From: Astragalus membranaceus
Lineage: Eukaryota; Streptophyta; Magnoliopsida; Fabales; Fabaceae
NCBI GenBank assembly: GCA_039519185.1
Contig: CM076847.1
Coordinates: 25,479,251-25,543,250 of the forward strand
DNA length: 64,000 bases
Reading direction: 5' to 3'
In this document: positions 10,497 through 22,190 of the stretch, one piece after another
Position numbering within the stretch: the first letter of the stretch is position 1
How the letters are laid out: every line of letters begins with the position of its first letter
The notes under the pieces: generated by a model
What the model was told of the DNA's origin: nothing
Seen by the model: the letters and a program-made list of their open reading frames with translations, nothing else
Database searches by the model: none
Made by a program: the position numbers and the translations under genes

Positions 10497-11150
10497 TTTG
10501 TAATAGGGATGGCAAAACGGGTTTGGCCCGCCGGCCCGGCCCGCCAGCTCGCCAAAAAAAGGCGGGTTGAGCTGGGATATTGGGACCGCTGACCCGCTGA
10601 GCCCGCCCCGCCAAAAGAAGAGAACTGCGGCATAAAAACAAGAACGGGACGGGTCGGCCCGCAAGCCCGCTTTTATTTTTTGAAAAAAAAAATAATCATA
10701 GTTAGACGAGTCCATTTTATTAAAAAAAATTAGAATCCATTAGCCCAAGCTGAATAATCAGGATAAGATGATACTGTGATTGTTGATGGCTCTTCAAAGA
10801 CTTCGGCAGTTGCAGAATCTGAGAAACTGGAAGCTGAGGCACAAGCTGAAGAATCTGAAGTTGCGGCAGGAGAAGATTTGATTGTTGATGGCAATTCATT
10901 TTCGCATGTTACAGATGGAACTGAAATGTCTTTTTATAATCAGCAGGTTCAGCAGCACCAAGAATCTTGTGGCATCAGAATTGATGAACCCAGCCACACA
11001 TGAAAACAGCAGCACCAATCTGTTGCTTCCATTCAAGCTTGATGAGAGGATTTATAACTTGCCAGACGTCTAACTCTAGTACTGGCATTCGATTGTTGCC
11101 TTTGACAATGAACTCAGTCACTAGATTTATCAGGAAGTCTAACACCTCTA
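10497..11150 (+). mobile_element. Truncated hAT element (copy 1)
   Basis: After CTTTGTAA (10496-10503) begins the terminus TAGGGATGGCAAAACGGG and a GC-rich subterminal block (CCCGCC words). The sequence matches the complete hAT at 33984-35005 up to about 11150, where a deletion of about 596 bp removes its right end and joins it to Pif1-like helicase sequence. It is non-autonomous: the only frame (10776-11003) is an acidic Glu/Ala-rich fragment that is not a hAT transposase. Confidence 0.7.
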
Positions 11151-11700
11151 AAGAGCCACATATAGTTGTCCGTGTGTGAAAACAGGTTTTTGTAAATATA
11201 TAAACCAATGTGCGACAGTGAATGCCCCCGGCTCTTATTAATTGTCATGGCAAAGCAAAGGGTCAACCGAAATTGGCGCCTTCAGAATTTAAATGGGAGT
11301 CCTAAATCACTTGGTACCAAATTTCACACTGGTTTTTGTAAATATATACACCAACGTGCGACAGTGGCTGCCCCTGACTCCTATTAACTGTCATGGCAAA
11401 GCTAAGGGTCAACGAAAATTGGTGCCTTCAGAATTTAATCGGGAGTCCTGAATCACTTGGTACCAAATTCATTCGGGAAATGAATATTTTGTCCCCTAAA
11501 TTTTTTCCGATAATAACTGTTGCCTCTATGACGTTCTTGCTCAATTCATTTACCAATAGTCTAGTTTTGTTACATAAACCAGACGATTGGTCAATGTTTC
11601 TCTTAAGAAATTATCGGGACACCCTTTTCAATTTCAATTTGTGGTTAGGAATCCCAGAATACTTAACCTCATTTAGGAACTCAGGTGTGAACCATTCGCC
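11151..11700 (-). pseudogene. Pif1-like (Helitron) helicase relic (copy 1)
   Basis: The minus strand reads NKTRLLVNELSKNVIEATVI (about 11575-11510), then a degraded block leading to AMT(V/I)N(K/R)S.G..LSHVGVY and a shortened C-terminal part. These are the C-terminal motifs of the Pif1-like helicase of plant Helitrons. A segment of about 147 bp containing the AMTINKS region occurs twice in tandem (about 11186-11332 and 11333 onward). Stops and frameshifts are frequent. Confidence 0.6.
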
Positions 11701-11755
11701 ATGTATAGTGTACATATTAGACATATTTAATTACGACAGACTTAATTGATAGAAC

Positions 11756-12758
<1,003 letters not shown>

Positions 12759-13046
12759 AACAATGCAATAGCAATGATTTTGGGTATTATGTAACGAAAA
12801 TTTTGAAAGAAATTATTACCCAGAACCAAATGACTATTCCCCGACAGGTATCTACTTAGAATTCTTTTTGATTTTCATATAATAGTTAATTCCATTTAAC
12901 CATTTCAATTCAATTTTTTTTATTTATATAATTTCAGTATTTTCCTGATTGTCGGGTGAGGACATACTCTGATGAGCAGCTACTTGAGCTTAGGGGAGAG
13001 TGGTGCCGTTATGTCACCCGTTTTTTTTGTGTGGATAGAATGTAAT
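12759..13046 (+). pseudogene. ULP1-type protease terminal exons, decapitated copy
   Basis: This is the last two exons of the CACTA ULP1-like gene (full version ending 51432): about 12759-12847 and 12938-13046, with a GT..AG intron between. The deletion junction at about 12758 removes everything upstream. The position of the catalytic Cys codon in unit 2 (TGT, 51169-51171) reads TTT (Phe) here at 12779-12781, and the final exon is out of frame near the end. Nothing functional can remain. Confidence 0.75.
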
Positions 13047-13937
13047 ACTGTAAGTTGTTAGAGTTTGATTTGGATACATATAGCTAAGCTAGTTTTGGTT
13101 CATATTGTAAGTTTAGCTAGTTTTGGATTCATATGAATTGGATACATTTTGGTTCATGTTTTGGTACATTTTAGTACATATTGGTGCATTTGTATTAGCT
13201 TGTTGTTGTTAACTATATAATGGATTGGATTGTTAGAGTTTGATTTGGATACATATGAATTGTTTGATTTGGATAGTTGCTAGCTGTTTTGGATACATAA
13301 TAATGTAACTTAATTGTTAGCTAGTTTGTTTTGGTTCTTGTTGGGTACATATTGGTGCATTTGTATTAGCTTGTTGGATACATTTTGGTTCAAGTTTTGG
13401 TACATTTTGGTACATATTGGTGCATTTGTATTAGCTTGTTGTTGTTAACTATATAATGGATTGGATTGTATTGACTGTATATATATGACCAGGAAATATC
13501 AAATGTAAAAAGGAAAATAAACAAAAACAAAAAAAAATAAAAATAAAAATTAAACAATGGGCAGCACTTGCGGGGGAAATCGCTGCTCATTGACCTAGCG
13601 CTTCTAACAATGGGCAGCGCTTGCAGGGAAAAGCGCTACCCATTGTTAGAAGCGCTAGGACAATGGGCAGCGCTTTCCCTTGCAAGTGTTGCCCATTGTG
13701 TAGCGAAATATGGCAATGAGCAGCGCTTTTCTGTGCAAGTGCTACCCATTGTTTAGCTAAATTTTGGAATGAGCAGCGCTTATGACTTGGAAGCGCTGCC
13801 CATGGCTATAAATGAGCAGCGCTTCTTAAACGCTGCCCATTGTGGGAGTGGAATCAGCAGCGCTAAGTTAAGCAGCGCTCAGAAGCGCTGCCCATGGCTA
13901 AAAAAAAGCGCCGCCCATCCTTAAATCTGTTGTAGTG
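13047..13937 (+). mobile_element. 3' terminal region of CACTA element A (GGGCAGCGCTT repeats), copy 1
   Basis: First comes a stretch of GGATACAT/GGTACATTTTGG words with an internal duplication (the block TTGGTACATATTGGTGCATTTGTATTAGCTTGTTG appears near 13180 and 13420). From about 13555, about 15 copies of GGGCAGCGCTT and its complement AGCGCTGCCC follow in both orientations. The end is TGTTGTAGTG at 13928-13937, the complement of a CACTACAACA terminus. Subterminal repeats plus a CACTA terminus define the superfamily. Confidence 0.8.
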
Positions 13938-15025
13938 GAGGGAATTTTTAGTCCCTCGCTAATTCTATCATTAGCGGCAGATTTTTGGGTCCCTCGCTGT
14001 CCCTCGCTAATTCCCTCGCTAATTTCTGACAGCTTTTAGATGATAGGACTTCGTGCAGGTGTTTAGCGACGGAATTGCCAGTCCCTCGCTAATTTCCTTG
14101 CTAATTTCTGACAGCTTTTAGATGATAGGAATTCGTGCAGGTGTTTAGCGACGGAATTGTCAGTCCCTCGCTAATTCCCTCGCTAAATTTCTGACTTTTC
14201 AGCTTATTTATCCTCTCACACGCCACTCTTCTCTCCTACTCTCCTCACACTCTTCTCTCTTCTTCTCTCCTCACACTCTTCTTCTCTCTTCACTCTTCCA
14301 CCACCACACCACCAGCTCCTCTCACACTCTTCCACCACCACCACCACACCACCTCCTCTCACACTCTTCTTCTCTCTTCACTCTTCCACCACCACACCAA
14401 CACCACCACCTCCTCACACTCTTCTCTCACTCTATCTTCTCTCTCTACCCTAATACCCTTCACCACCACTACCACCACCACACCACGACCACCACCACCA
14501 CTCGTTACTCTCTCTCTCTCTCTTTCACTCCTTCTCCCTTACTATTCTCCTTCTCTCTCTACCATAATACCCTTCACCACCACCACCACCACAACCACAA
14601 CCACCACCACCACTACCACCACCACCACCACCACCACCACATAGCTCATTTCTCTCTCTCTCTCTCTCTCTCCTTCTCTCTCTACCCCCCTTCCCCACCA
14701 CCACCACCACACCACCACCACACCATAATAATAATAATAATAATAATAACTATATAAATTAAAAAATAGGCTAATATAAAAAAAACGTGGCTGTTAGAGT
14801 TAGCGACGGAATATTCCCTCGCTAATTAGCGAGGGAATTAGCGACGGAATATTCCCTCGCTAATTAGCGAGGGATTCAAATTCCCTCGCTAATTACCACT
14901 AGCGAGGAGCATTTTAGCGAGTGACTGATTCTGTCGCTAATTCCCTCACTAATGGGAATTAGCGACGGATTTGGGGCATTTAGCGAGGGAAAAATCCCTC
15001 GCTAATGGGCAATTCTTTTGTAGTG
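13938..15025 (+). mobile_element. 3' part of CACTA element B (TTAGCGACGG/TTAGCGAGGG repeats), copy 1
   Basis: Words TTAGCGACGG, TTAGCGAGGG and complements cluster at 13945-14200 and 14800-15010. The right end TTTTGTAGTG closes at 15025 (complement of CACTACAAAA). Between the clusters lies a pyrimidine-rich leader-like block with CT, CAC and ATA microsatellites (14220-14760). Element A abuts it directly, so A probably inserted into B. The 5' half of B is missing here. Confidence 0.75.
14220..14760. repeat. Low-complexity CT / CAC / ATA block
   Basis: Runs of (CT)n, (CAC)n and (ATA)n lie inside CACTA element B. The glycine-rich minus-strand frame here is an artefact of the CAC repeats. The homologous block at 52625-53235 differs mainly in run lengths. 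Confidence 0.9.
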
Positions 15026-15165
15026 CCAGCATCACGAGACACAAAAAACGATAGTCAAACTGAAATACCAATGCGGTCAAAGTCAGAGTCAAAGGTCAAA
15101 TGGTCATAGGCTATCAATCACATGTCAAATCAATAAATCAGCTATAGCAAATTCCGAGTACTCTT
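15026..15165. other. Unoccupied target site of the unit-2 Sirevirus
   Basis: GCAAATTCCGAGTACTC is continuous here, with a single ATTCC (15151-15155). In unit 2 the same sequence is split by the element at 53596-58838, flanked by ATTCC on both sides. This is the empty allele kept in the sister copy. Confidence 0.9.
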
Positions 15166-15668
15166 TGTTGGCCGAAGGACTAAGCGTCCGGAAGCCCTTT
15201 AGCACAAATCGAAGGACTAAGTATCCAGAGATTCCTGTTTAGCAGTTGAAAGACTAAGAACCGGCTGAGCTCCTCTTATTTTGAACGACTTCGCGCTCTG
15301 CTCTTACCGCGCAAAGGACTATGTTCCCATCCTCACCGGCCGATATATACATACGCTCAGCCATAGAAGGACTTCCCTGTGCGACCAACCGATCGGCTAT
15401 AAATATCTTTCCTCTACTTCTCTAGTATGCATGAAGCATGATCATAGGGAAATATCCCTGATTTCCCTCCCTCCCGTCTGTAACGCTCAACTCGACCATC
15501 AAATGTAATTATGGCCATTCATCACCATTGTACTATAAATATACGCCCTATGAGGCCAATAAACGGATCCGAAGTCAATTTCTCATATTCTTGTGTTATT
15601 TGATATTCTCTATTATAATTCTCGTGTTTGGTTCTGTTCCTCTCCAGGAAAGGATTGTAACAATAAGT
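15166..15668 (+). mobile_element. LTR-like remnant (copy 1)
   Basis: It begins TGTTGGCCGAAGGAC and contains several AGGACTAAG..TCC words, CTATAAATATC (about 15398) and CTATAAATATACGCCC (about 15533) as TATA-like boxes, and an AATAAAC polyadenylation-like word (about 15559). It ends near TTGTAACA (15662). This layout suggests a solo or truncated LTR, but no clean target duplication or internal domain is seen. The sister copy in unit 2 has about 90 bp deleted between short GAA..GACTT repeats. Confidence 0.5.
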
Positions 15669-15703
15669 TTACAATGTCGATTTGAAGATGGAAAACTCTT
15701 CAC

Positions 15704-16346
15704 CTATTAGGTAGTTACTCTCAAATTCTGATTGAAAACAATCCTCAGGTGGGGTGAAAATGTATGCCTGAACTGGGACAGCCTCAGGTGGTACTGGTAG
15801 AATTTTGGTTCCCAGCACGAAATTCAATTTGAAGCCATGTCTGGTAGAACGATAGTCACCCATATTAGGAGCAACGCCAAACCTAGAAAGGTAATATACG
15901 AACCCCTTGTCAACGTCGTTGTCTAGTTATAGTCTCTTGATGTGTGCATGTATCTTATTTCCCTGAAAAGTAAACTCACCTTTGAACTAGTATAGATAAT
16001 CCATAATCAAATAATCAAATTAGAAAATAGTATAGAAAGGTAATATACGAACCCCTTGTCAACGTCTTTGTCTAGTTATAGTGTCTCTTGATGTGTGCTT
16101 GTATCTTATTCACCTTTGAACTAGTATAGATAAGCCATAATCAAATTAGAAAATAAACAATGAGACAAACTATAGTACCACTACCAACTCAACGGACAAA
16201 GGAGGTTTTGACCCTTGATTGTCAAATACACGCCATTTTATAAAAACCCTAACCAAAATGGACCAGTTTTCGTGTGTAGGGACAACAACAAATAACCTAT
16301 CAATTTTCTTGGGGATGGGAGTGAATGATTTTTGATTGGGAGCCAT
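15704..16346 (-). pseudogene. RPA70-like OB-fold protein pseudogene (copy 1)
   Basis: Minus strand. Exon 1 (ATG at 16346 down to about 16183) encodes the OB-fold segment with HENW..LVRVFIKW. Exon 2 (15963-15704) follows a TTTTCAG acceptor with GNKIHAHIKR, then FGVAPNMGDYRSTRHGFKLNF..GTKI and NYLI, the pattern of the RPA 70-kDa DNA-binding / DUF223 family. The family binds single-stranded DNA; such genes also travel in plant Helitrons. Defects: a stop just after GNKIHAHIKRL, loss of the exon-1 donor (about 40 bp deleted against unit 2), and a partial second copy of exon 2 in the intron (16034-16130). Confidence 0.65.
15885..16165. repeat. Tandem duplication of about 147 bp in the RPA-like pseudogene
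   Basis: AGAAAGGTAATATACGAACCCCTTGTCAACGTC and the following 100 bp occur twice in direct order (about 15885 and 16034). The second copy lacks a short segment including the acceptor. The same duplication is in unit 2 (59490 and 59638), so it is older than the segmental duplication. Confidence 0.85.
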
Positions 16347-16840
16347 TGTTTGTGTGTGTCAGTATGTATTGTTCCACTCAAATTTTAGGTTGTTTTTTTT
16401 AAGCAAAAAGGAGGAAGGAAGCCTCGTTAAAACCTTTTGATGTAAGTCAACATCAAGAAGGAAAAAGAGAACTACCCCCTAAATTTATTAACAAAGAGAA
16501 AAAGTAAAGATGACAAAAAGAGCTTAAGGGGGACTAGACCAATATCCTTGACAAGAAAAAAAAAACCAAAGCAATAATAGGGAGCCCCTAACAAAGCCCC
16601 TTAAAACACTCCATCCTAGAGACAATTGAAAAAGTACTAACTTACAATAGTCTGATAAATGAGACAATTACAGAAGTTTTCCTTGAAGAGGAATTATATC
16701 CTGCAATTCAAGACCAAATTCTATTTTGCTGAAAATTCTAGGATTACCTTGCAATAATCAGATCAAAAGGAGATAAAGACAAAATTTATCTTTGAACGGG
16801 TATTATAGCCTACCGTTTTTTGGACAAATTTCTTTTTTTA

Positions 16841-17790
16841 TCCGCCATTTCTTCTTTTGAGTCTTGGACACCACTGGTTCGGACTTATTATATTGTGCAA
16901 CTATTCCTTGAGTATTGGTAGCAATAAGGTCACAACATCATCTAACACATTACCCTAAAGCTTCCCTAATGTTCTCATGTCTGATGCTACCGCTATATTA
17001 AAAGTAGCATCCGACTCTGAGGCATTTAGCATGGTAGTGGGAGGTTGAGTGGAGGATGAGTCAATAGAGTCACTCTGACATTGACTAGTAATCATATCAT
17101 TGACTAAGTTATCGTTAGCGTGAACGACAGGAGTTTCAATATGACAACCACTAATAGTATCAGAGCTGGGAGAGATTTGAACAATGTTGTTCTGAGCTGT
17201 TGTCTGTGTGCTAGAGGTAGAAGCATTAGCCATAACCACAAACGACATTTGCTTACTGTCATCCGAAGCAAAAGAGTCCATGACATATGATTCTTCGTTA
17301 GATTGCAAGACCTATTCTCTAATTTCATTAGGTTTTGGGCTCTTAACCGACATGTTAACCACTAAATCTTCAACCATATTCTTGTCTTTATCCTGACTCC
17401 TGTCCTTCACCTTAGGAATATATTTAGAAACAGTTCTTGGGTTAACAACATACTCGGAAACATTTTGCTCCTTGTTAAGAGCAATATTAGACCGCATCCT
17501 TTTAGTATTGTTGGTTGGAGCATGACCAAGCCTGACAATTCACACAAAAGAAAGGCAAGCTCTCATACTCAATTCCCACAAAGAAAGCATATCCCGATCT
17601 CTCGACCAAAATTTGATTTCTACGTTTCGATCTCAAATCTATATCAACAAGTGCGCGAGCAAAATGGCCAAAAGATCCCTCAAAAGGATATTTGTTTGTC
17701 TAGATAAATTGGAGTGCCAACACTACTAGCAATCGCAAAAAGAAATTTTGGCCTCCAATATTCTTGCGCAAGGCCGGTAATTCTTATCCA
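16841..17790 (-). pseudogene. LINE ORF1 relic (DUF4283 and zinc-knuckle type), unit 1
   Basis: Minus strand, read from 17790: GLAQEYWRPKFLF..ASSVGTPIYLDKQ, FGHFA-like and DIDLRS..NQILVERSGYAFFVGIEYESLPFFCVNCQ, a zinc-knuckle start whose last ligands are lost. A basic linker (KVKDRSQDKDKN), a Ser/Thr/Asn-rich region and a C-terminal TQKKKWR..K tail follow. Several stops interrupt it. The match is to DUF4283 plus zf-CCHC_4 proteins of plant L1-like elements. Upstream (N-terminal) coding sequence is separated from it by an insert at about 17790-18770. Confidence 0.65.
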
Positions 17791-18770
17791 ACATTGAATT
17801 TGAACATTCGTATTTTTCATATTTAGGGGATTAAATTCAGGTTGCCAAGAGAACCATTGTATTCTAATAGTAAACCCTAGTTGTCTCTCTCAATTTTCTC
17901 TCACTCTTCTCTTCTTTCTAGATCACTATCAAAGAGGGTGGTTTTAGGTTAGTTTTTGGCCTAGAATCACCCCTCTGAGTCATTTTTCTGTCTTTTTTAT
18001 CTAAATAAGTGGCTATCACATACAGCTGGTTTCTATTTCGCCTTTTTTCTAGATTCCGTCGGCTATTGGGTGCATCGTTATTGTTGTTCTTCGTCTTGAA
18101 GGGGAGTTTTTTATTTCCCGTCTTGTTGCGGTGTTTTTGATTTCTCGTCTTGTTGCGGTGTTCCTTTGGTTTAGATCGGCAGATCAACTTCGACCTATTG
18201 CAGATTCAACAAATGACTAGGGCCTCAAAGTTACATATCCGGAGGCATGGGGACTCCGATGACTTTTATTTTGTCACATTTGTAAGCATTTTGCCGTTTT
18301 ATGCTATTAACTTGGTTGCCGTGACTTTGTTCGCAGATTCATCATTTGTGTTTTTAGCATTTCTGAGTTTGTATTATCATCGATGTAATCTATCAATTTG
18401 AATGAATGAATATCCTTTTTAGTCAAAAAAAAATGAACTATTTGTTTTAGTATATTAATAAAGGTGAGACCATAACCCGGTTTGGGCCTGAGGCAATAAG
18501 GATTGTAGAGTAAAAATTAGGGTTAGGGTTTAATTCTTGAACGAAAACCTAATTTTAAGGATTACAACATTTATCACATTCATCACTTGCAAATGAAAAA
18601 ATAAAGGTCAAAAAGGATTTGTTGATTTGTTATTACATTGACTGATATCATTTTAAATGTGCCTAATTTGAATTTGAATTCCATATTACAATCCAAGTAT
18701 CTAGACGCAAAACAAGCTCTCATTATCAATCAACATTCTGGCGTAGTAATGGTGATGCCATATTTGGAAA
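17791..18770 (+). mobile_element. Segment absent from the 4.4-6.1 kb copy, with LINE-like 3' tail (unit 1)
   Basis: It contains a CT-rich leader (CTCTCTCAATTTTCTCTCACTC), an unrecognised frame (18150-18401) and an end at 18385-18432 reading TGTAATC..TTTGAATGAATGAATATCC..TTTTTAGTCAAAAAAAA, much like the 3' end and poly-A of plant LINEs. The older copy at about 5831 runs straight across this position. It may be an insertion into LINE ORF1 or a deletion in the older copy; I find no target duplication to decide. Confidence 0.45.
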
Positions 18771-18984
18771 AAGTAATATGTATGATGTTAAATTGGAATT
18801 TGAATTTGCAGCTATACGGTTCACAATGGCCTCCATTCATATTCAAAAACATTGATTATTGTGATGTGGTAATGAATTTCTTTGTTTCTGGATATAATTG
18901 TATTTGATTGAATGTTGCAAATACATATTAAATATTAGATGAATTCTTTCCTAACACTAGTGGAAAAAATGCTTTTTATAACTA

Positions 18985-19195
18985 CTATTTATATCGGTTA
19001 AAAACGGCCTGATGTTAAAAGTGACGCGGTGGCAGTTTTGTAATTAAAATTACACTTTTTATATCGGTTTCCACAGGAACCGATATAGAAAGTGTAAAAA
19101 CCATCTTTCATATCGGGTCTATTTCATAACCGTTATAGAAAGTGAAAAAATCAAGGCTTCTATAACGGGTCAAAACACCACCCGTTATAGAAACT
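18985..19195. repeat. CACTA subterminal repeats, left (ATATCGGTT family)
   Basis: ATATCGGTT, AACCGATAT and close forms (TAACGGGT, ACCGTTATAG) recur in both orientations. In CACTA elements such repeats are binding sites for the TNPA-type protein (family knowledge). Confidence 0.85.
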
Positions 19196-19199
19196 AAAA

Positions 19200-20370
19200 A
19201 ATAAAATTAGGCTTTTCACTTTCTGTTCGCGTATTCCTCTCATTCTTCGCTCATTCCTCTCTCCCTAATCGCCCTCTCCCTAATCGCACTCTTCTGCTCT
19301 CTCTGTAACTTCTCCGAGCTATCTCCGAGCTCTACAACGTCGCCCTCTACAACGTCGCTATCTCCGAGCTGTTCTCTCTGTAACTTCTCTCTCTGGAACG
19401 TCGCGAATCTCAAAATCGCCCCAACACGGTTGCTGGCTTATACACGGTTTCCACTTCCTCTCTTCTTCTTGATCCGTTCTTTCTTCTCCCTTCGTCTCTC
19501 AACTCACCCTCTGCTAGGGTTCCCTATTTTCCAGTGATTCTTGCAGATTGAGTGCAAGAATCTCAACCTAGAACACTTCCGAAGATCAACCCTAGGTAGA
19601 TTCACTCTAACCCCTTGTTGATTTCTGTTTTTCTTCAAGATTGTAAAACCCTGATTTCGTAAATGTTGTTTGCAGGTACAAAAGTTCACAATGTTTTCAA
19701 TCACACTACTCAACGAAGGTAAAAATTGCTTCACCTTTAATTTTCCCCTTCGTTTAATGTTTCTTCTCCTTTGTACATACAAACCCTAACCAACACCCTT
19801 CTCTAAATTCTGTCTTACATTGTGTCACCTGAATATTAAAGGATGCATTTGTCACTGATATTATATTGGAGTATCAGATCTCATATGCAGATGTAAATAA
19901 CTTGTTTCGATTGTGGTCTGAGACTTCATTTAGGATAAATTCAGTTCATTCTCTCTGTTCAGCTATTTCTTATGGTGGCAACTTTACCTCTTTACATTCT
20001 GGAGATAAGCATGTGTTCTGTGGTCTCTAATCTTAAACACTGCATATGGGTGGCTGTATAGGTAAATTGCATTTCTTTCTATTAGTTTATTTGACTAAAC
20101 TGCCAAATGAACCTGGAAATGCTTACCGTGTTTGAATTTTCAATAGAATGTTTTATTACATTTTGCAGGATGCTTTTGTTTTTAACATTCCACTAAATGG
20201 AGTTTGACATATAAATTGATAGTATGTTATTGTCGGCACATGCTCAAATATTTTTGTTTTTGGTTTTGAACACAAACCCTCGTGGCAATGCCTACCCCAA
20301 AAGTCAGTTTGTGCCTCTCTTCTGGAGAAGATGTGAATGATATTATGCAAGCCGCTAAGAGAGGTATATT
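19200..20370 (+). other. Leader-like and unrecognised exon-like stretches in the Pack-CACTA
   Basis: 19205-19520 is a CT-rich leader with short repeats (CTCCGAGCT, ACAACGTCGC, CCCTAATCGC). 19841-20030 gives an open stretch (DAFVTDIILEYQISYADVNN...) and 20286-20365 another (MPTPKVSLCLSSGEDVNDIM...) before a GT. They look like exons of captured genes, but I cannot name the sources. Confidence 0.4.
19728..19797 (+). repeat. Direct repeat, first copy, in the Pack-CACTA
   Basis: About 70 bp starting GCTTCACCTTTAATTTT and ending AACCAACACCC recurs at 21171-21244 with few changes, on either side of the kinase fragment. Confidence 0.85.
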
Positions 20371-20933
20371 ATATTTTACATTTAGAGTTTATGAATGAAG
20401 TGTGGAAAAATCTATTAAGTTGGGTATATAAGTTGTTTTCTTTTATACACATTCATTGTATTTGTCTAGTACTTACACTTCATTATGACAGGATAAGTGC
20501 CTAGTTTTGACAATGGAAGACCTATCAAAAGCACTGCAAGAGGTAAGAAAAGTTGTCTAAATTTTCTAAGAGTGTCTACAGTCTGCTGCCATTTATGCAT
20601 TTGGTTATACATAGATACATTCATTCTTCTGTGACATCATGTGTTCAGTTTCTGGCATTCAAATCTTTTTGCCTTGGCCTAAAACTGTGTTCAGAAAACA
20701 ATACAAAATTTTGTTCCTTAGTTTCTATCATGTTTTCAGAACTCTTATAATTTAGAATCTTACAATTTTGTTCCTTAGTTTCTATCATGTTTTCAGAACT
20801 GGCATTCAAATTATAAGGTCTCTGTCAAGGAGAATTCCTCTCTCTACTAAACATAGAAACTAGTTAAATTTAACAACTTACAATACCAAATTATTCATTG
20901 ACTAACTAAAGGTTATTTGCTGGTTATACACAG

Positions 20934-21167
20934 GGATTTTCTGCTAAAACTCTTCTGTCAGAAGGTGGCTTTGGATCTGTCTACAAAGGGAAACTGGATG
21001 GAATGACAATTGCTGTTAAGCAACATAAAAGACCAAGCTTCCAGAGAGAGAAGGAATTTAAGTCTGAAGTCAATGTACTAGGCAAAGCCAGACATGAGAA
21101 TGTGGTCATGCTGCTAGGTTCATGCTCAGAAGGAAACAATAGGCTTCTTGTTTATGAATATGTCTGA
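20934..21167 (+). pseudogene. Captured receptor-like kinase N-lobe exon
   Basis: After a TACACAG acceptor the frame reads GFSAKTLLSEGGFGSVYKG (glycine-rich loop), then MTIAVKQHK (the ATP-binding Lys), EFKSEVNVLGKARHENVV (helix-C Glu) and LLGSCSEGNNRLLVYEYV, ending in a stop at 21165-21167. This is the N-lobe of a plant receptor-like/cytoplasmic Ser/Thr kinase. The C-lobe, with catalytic HRD and DFG motifs, is absent. The fragment has exact exon-like borders at the left, and at the right runs into the second copy of the direct repeat. It cannot be an active kinase. Confidence 0.85.
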
Positions 21168-21170
21168 TAA

Positions 21171-21244
21171 GTGCTTCACCTTTAATTTTTCCCTTCGTTT
21201 AATGTTTCTTCTCCTTTGTACATACAAACCCGAACCAACACCCT
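21171..21244 (+). repeat. Direct repeat, second copy, in the Pack-CACTA
   Basis: Partner of 19728-19797. It begins directly after the stop of the kinase fragment, so it marks the junction of one captured piece. Confidence 0.85.
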
Positions 21245-21496
21245 TTGGTTACTCTGCTTGCATGTACTGTATCTGTTTGTTCAATTGTTAATCATGCCTA
21301 TTATACTCTCTGACAAAGTGGAGTGGTGGTCATTAAAAACAGACTTTAATTGCTAATTTTTTTATCATTGATACTGTTAATCTTGGTTTTTGTGTTAATC
21401 TTGGCTCATGATTTACGTCTCATGATGTTTTTTCTCAAACTTCATTCTCAGTCATTGCCTTCTTTAGCTTTTGATCTTGGTGTTCTCTGCCTCCAG

Positions 21497-21646
21497 AGGA
21501 TTGCTGGTGAAATCAAGTCTTTCTCAACTGATGGCTGGGTAGCACCAAAGTTTTCTAGGAGGATGGATAAGTTTATGATGTATCTGCTGACAGCAGGGGA
21601 AAAAGCCTTGGCTGATGGTGGAATTACTGAAGATGTAATGAATGAA
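21497..21646 (+). pseudogene. Captured KAS II (3-oxoacyl-ACP synthase II) fragment
   Basis: After a CTCCAG acceptor the frame reads RIAGEIKSFSTDGWVAPKFS, then RRMDKFMMYLLTAGEKALADGGITEDVMNE, which I recognise as the N-terminal part of mature plastid KAS II (beta-ketoacyl-ACP synthase of fatty-acid elongation). None of the catalytic Cys-His-His residues is included. At about 21647 it passes in frame into a piece of an unrelated 2OG dioxygenase, producing a chimeric exon that ends at a GT at 21679. Confidence 0.8.
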
Positions 21647-21886
21647 AAGCTCAAAATGACTAAGGCTACTGGGTTCAGGTATGCTTGCTTGAGTGAATTG
21701 AACTTTATATTCATATATATCCATCCTATCTACTTTGTACATAAGCGTCAATTCAGTATATGCCAAACAAGGTTTTTTCATTTGTTTATGCTAATATCAG
21801 CTTAACTTCTGATGCATTGCAGAGGATATGAGAAGATTGGAGAAAATGTTACTGAAGGTGTACCTGACATGCATGAAGCTATTGAT
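21647..21886 (+). pseudogene. Captured 2-oxoglutarate/Fe(II) dioxygenase fragment (two exons)
   Basis: The end of the chimeric exon (KLKMTKATGFR, 21647-21678) and the next exon (21823-21886, after TTGCAG; GYEKIGENVTEGVPDMHEAID, then GT) match the N-terminal region of plant 2OG-Fe(II) dioxygenases, where the R-G-Y junction is also split by an intron. The Fe-binding HxD...H core is not present. The intron (21679-21822) with GT..AG ends is retained. Confidence 0.7.
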
Positions 21887-22190
21887 GTAGGTCGTCAATA
21901 TTAGGTGTCTTTTGTTTCTTGTGTGTTCTTCTATAATGACATTAGGCTCATCTAAGTATGCTTTAAATGTATTATATTCAGTAATTTCTTGTGTGTTCTT
22001 TTGTTATATGAAGAAGAAATTTCTGTTAGTTTCATCATATAAACCCTATTAATTCTACACTGCTCCCCCACCCCCCATACAAAATCCTTTCTTTTCATGG
22101 GGTTTAGGGTATTGGAGGAGGAATATTCATCTTGAGAAAAAATTATGGCTTAGCCATGCTCTTAATTACACATTTATGTTGTTATACCAG

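Larger units (their letters stand above)
9216..11755 (-). mobile_element. Helitron remnant (copy 1), minus strand
   Basis: On the minus strand the left end reads as a Helitron 3' terminus: a short hairpin (CGTGC-CTT-GCACG, 9229-9241) about 10 bp before CTAG at 9216-9219. Pif1-like helicase fragments on the same strand (11151-11700) are in the right order for a Helitron read from right to left. The 5' TC end is not identified, so the right border is approximate. A hAT element sits inside it. Confidence 0.5.

Noticed and set aside
14525..14710. Glycine/arginine-rich minus-strand frame
   Set aside because: It is the translation of CAC and CT microsatellites inside a CACTA element; the length follows the repeat, not a gene.
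15161..15700. Complete solo LTR with CTCTT target duplication
   Set aside because: CTCTT occurs on both sides, but the right border would not end in CA and would fall next to RPA-like coding sequence; borders left undefined.
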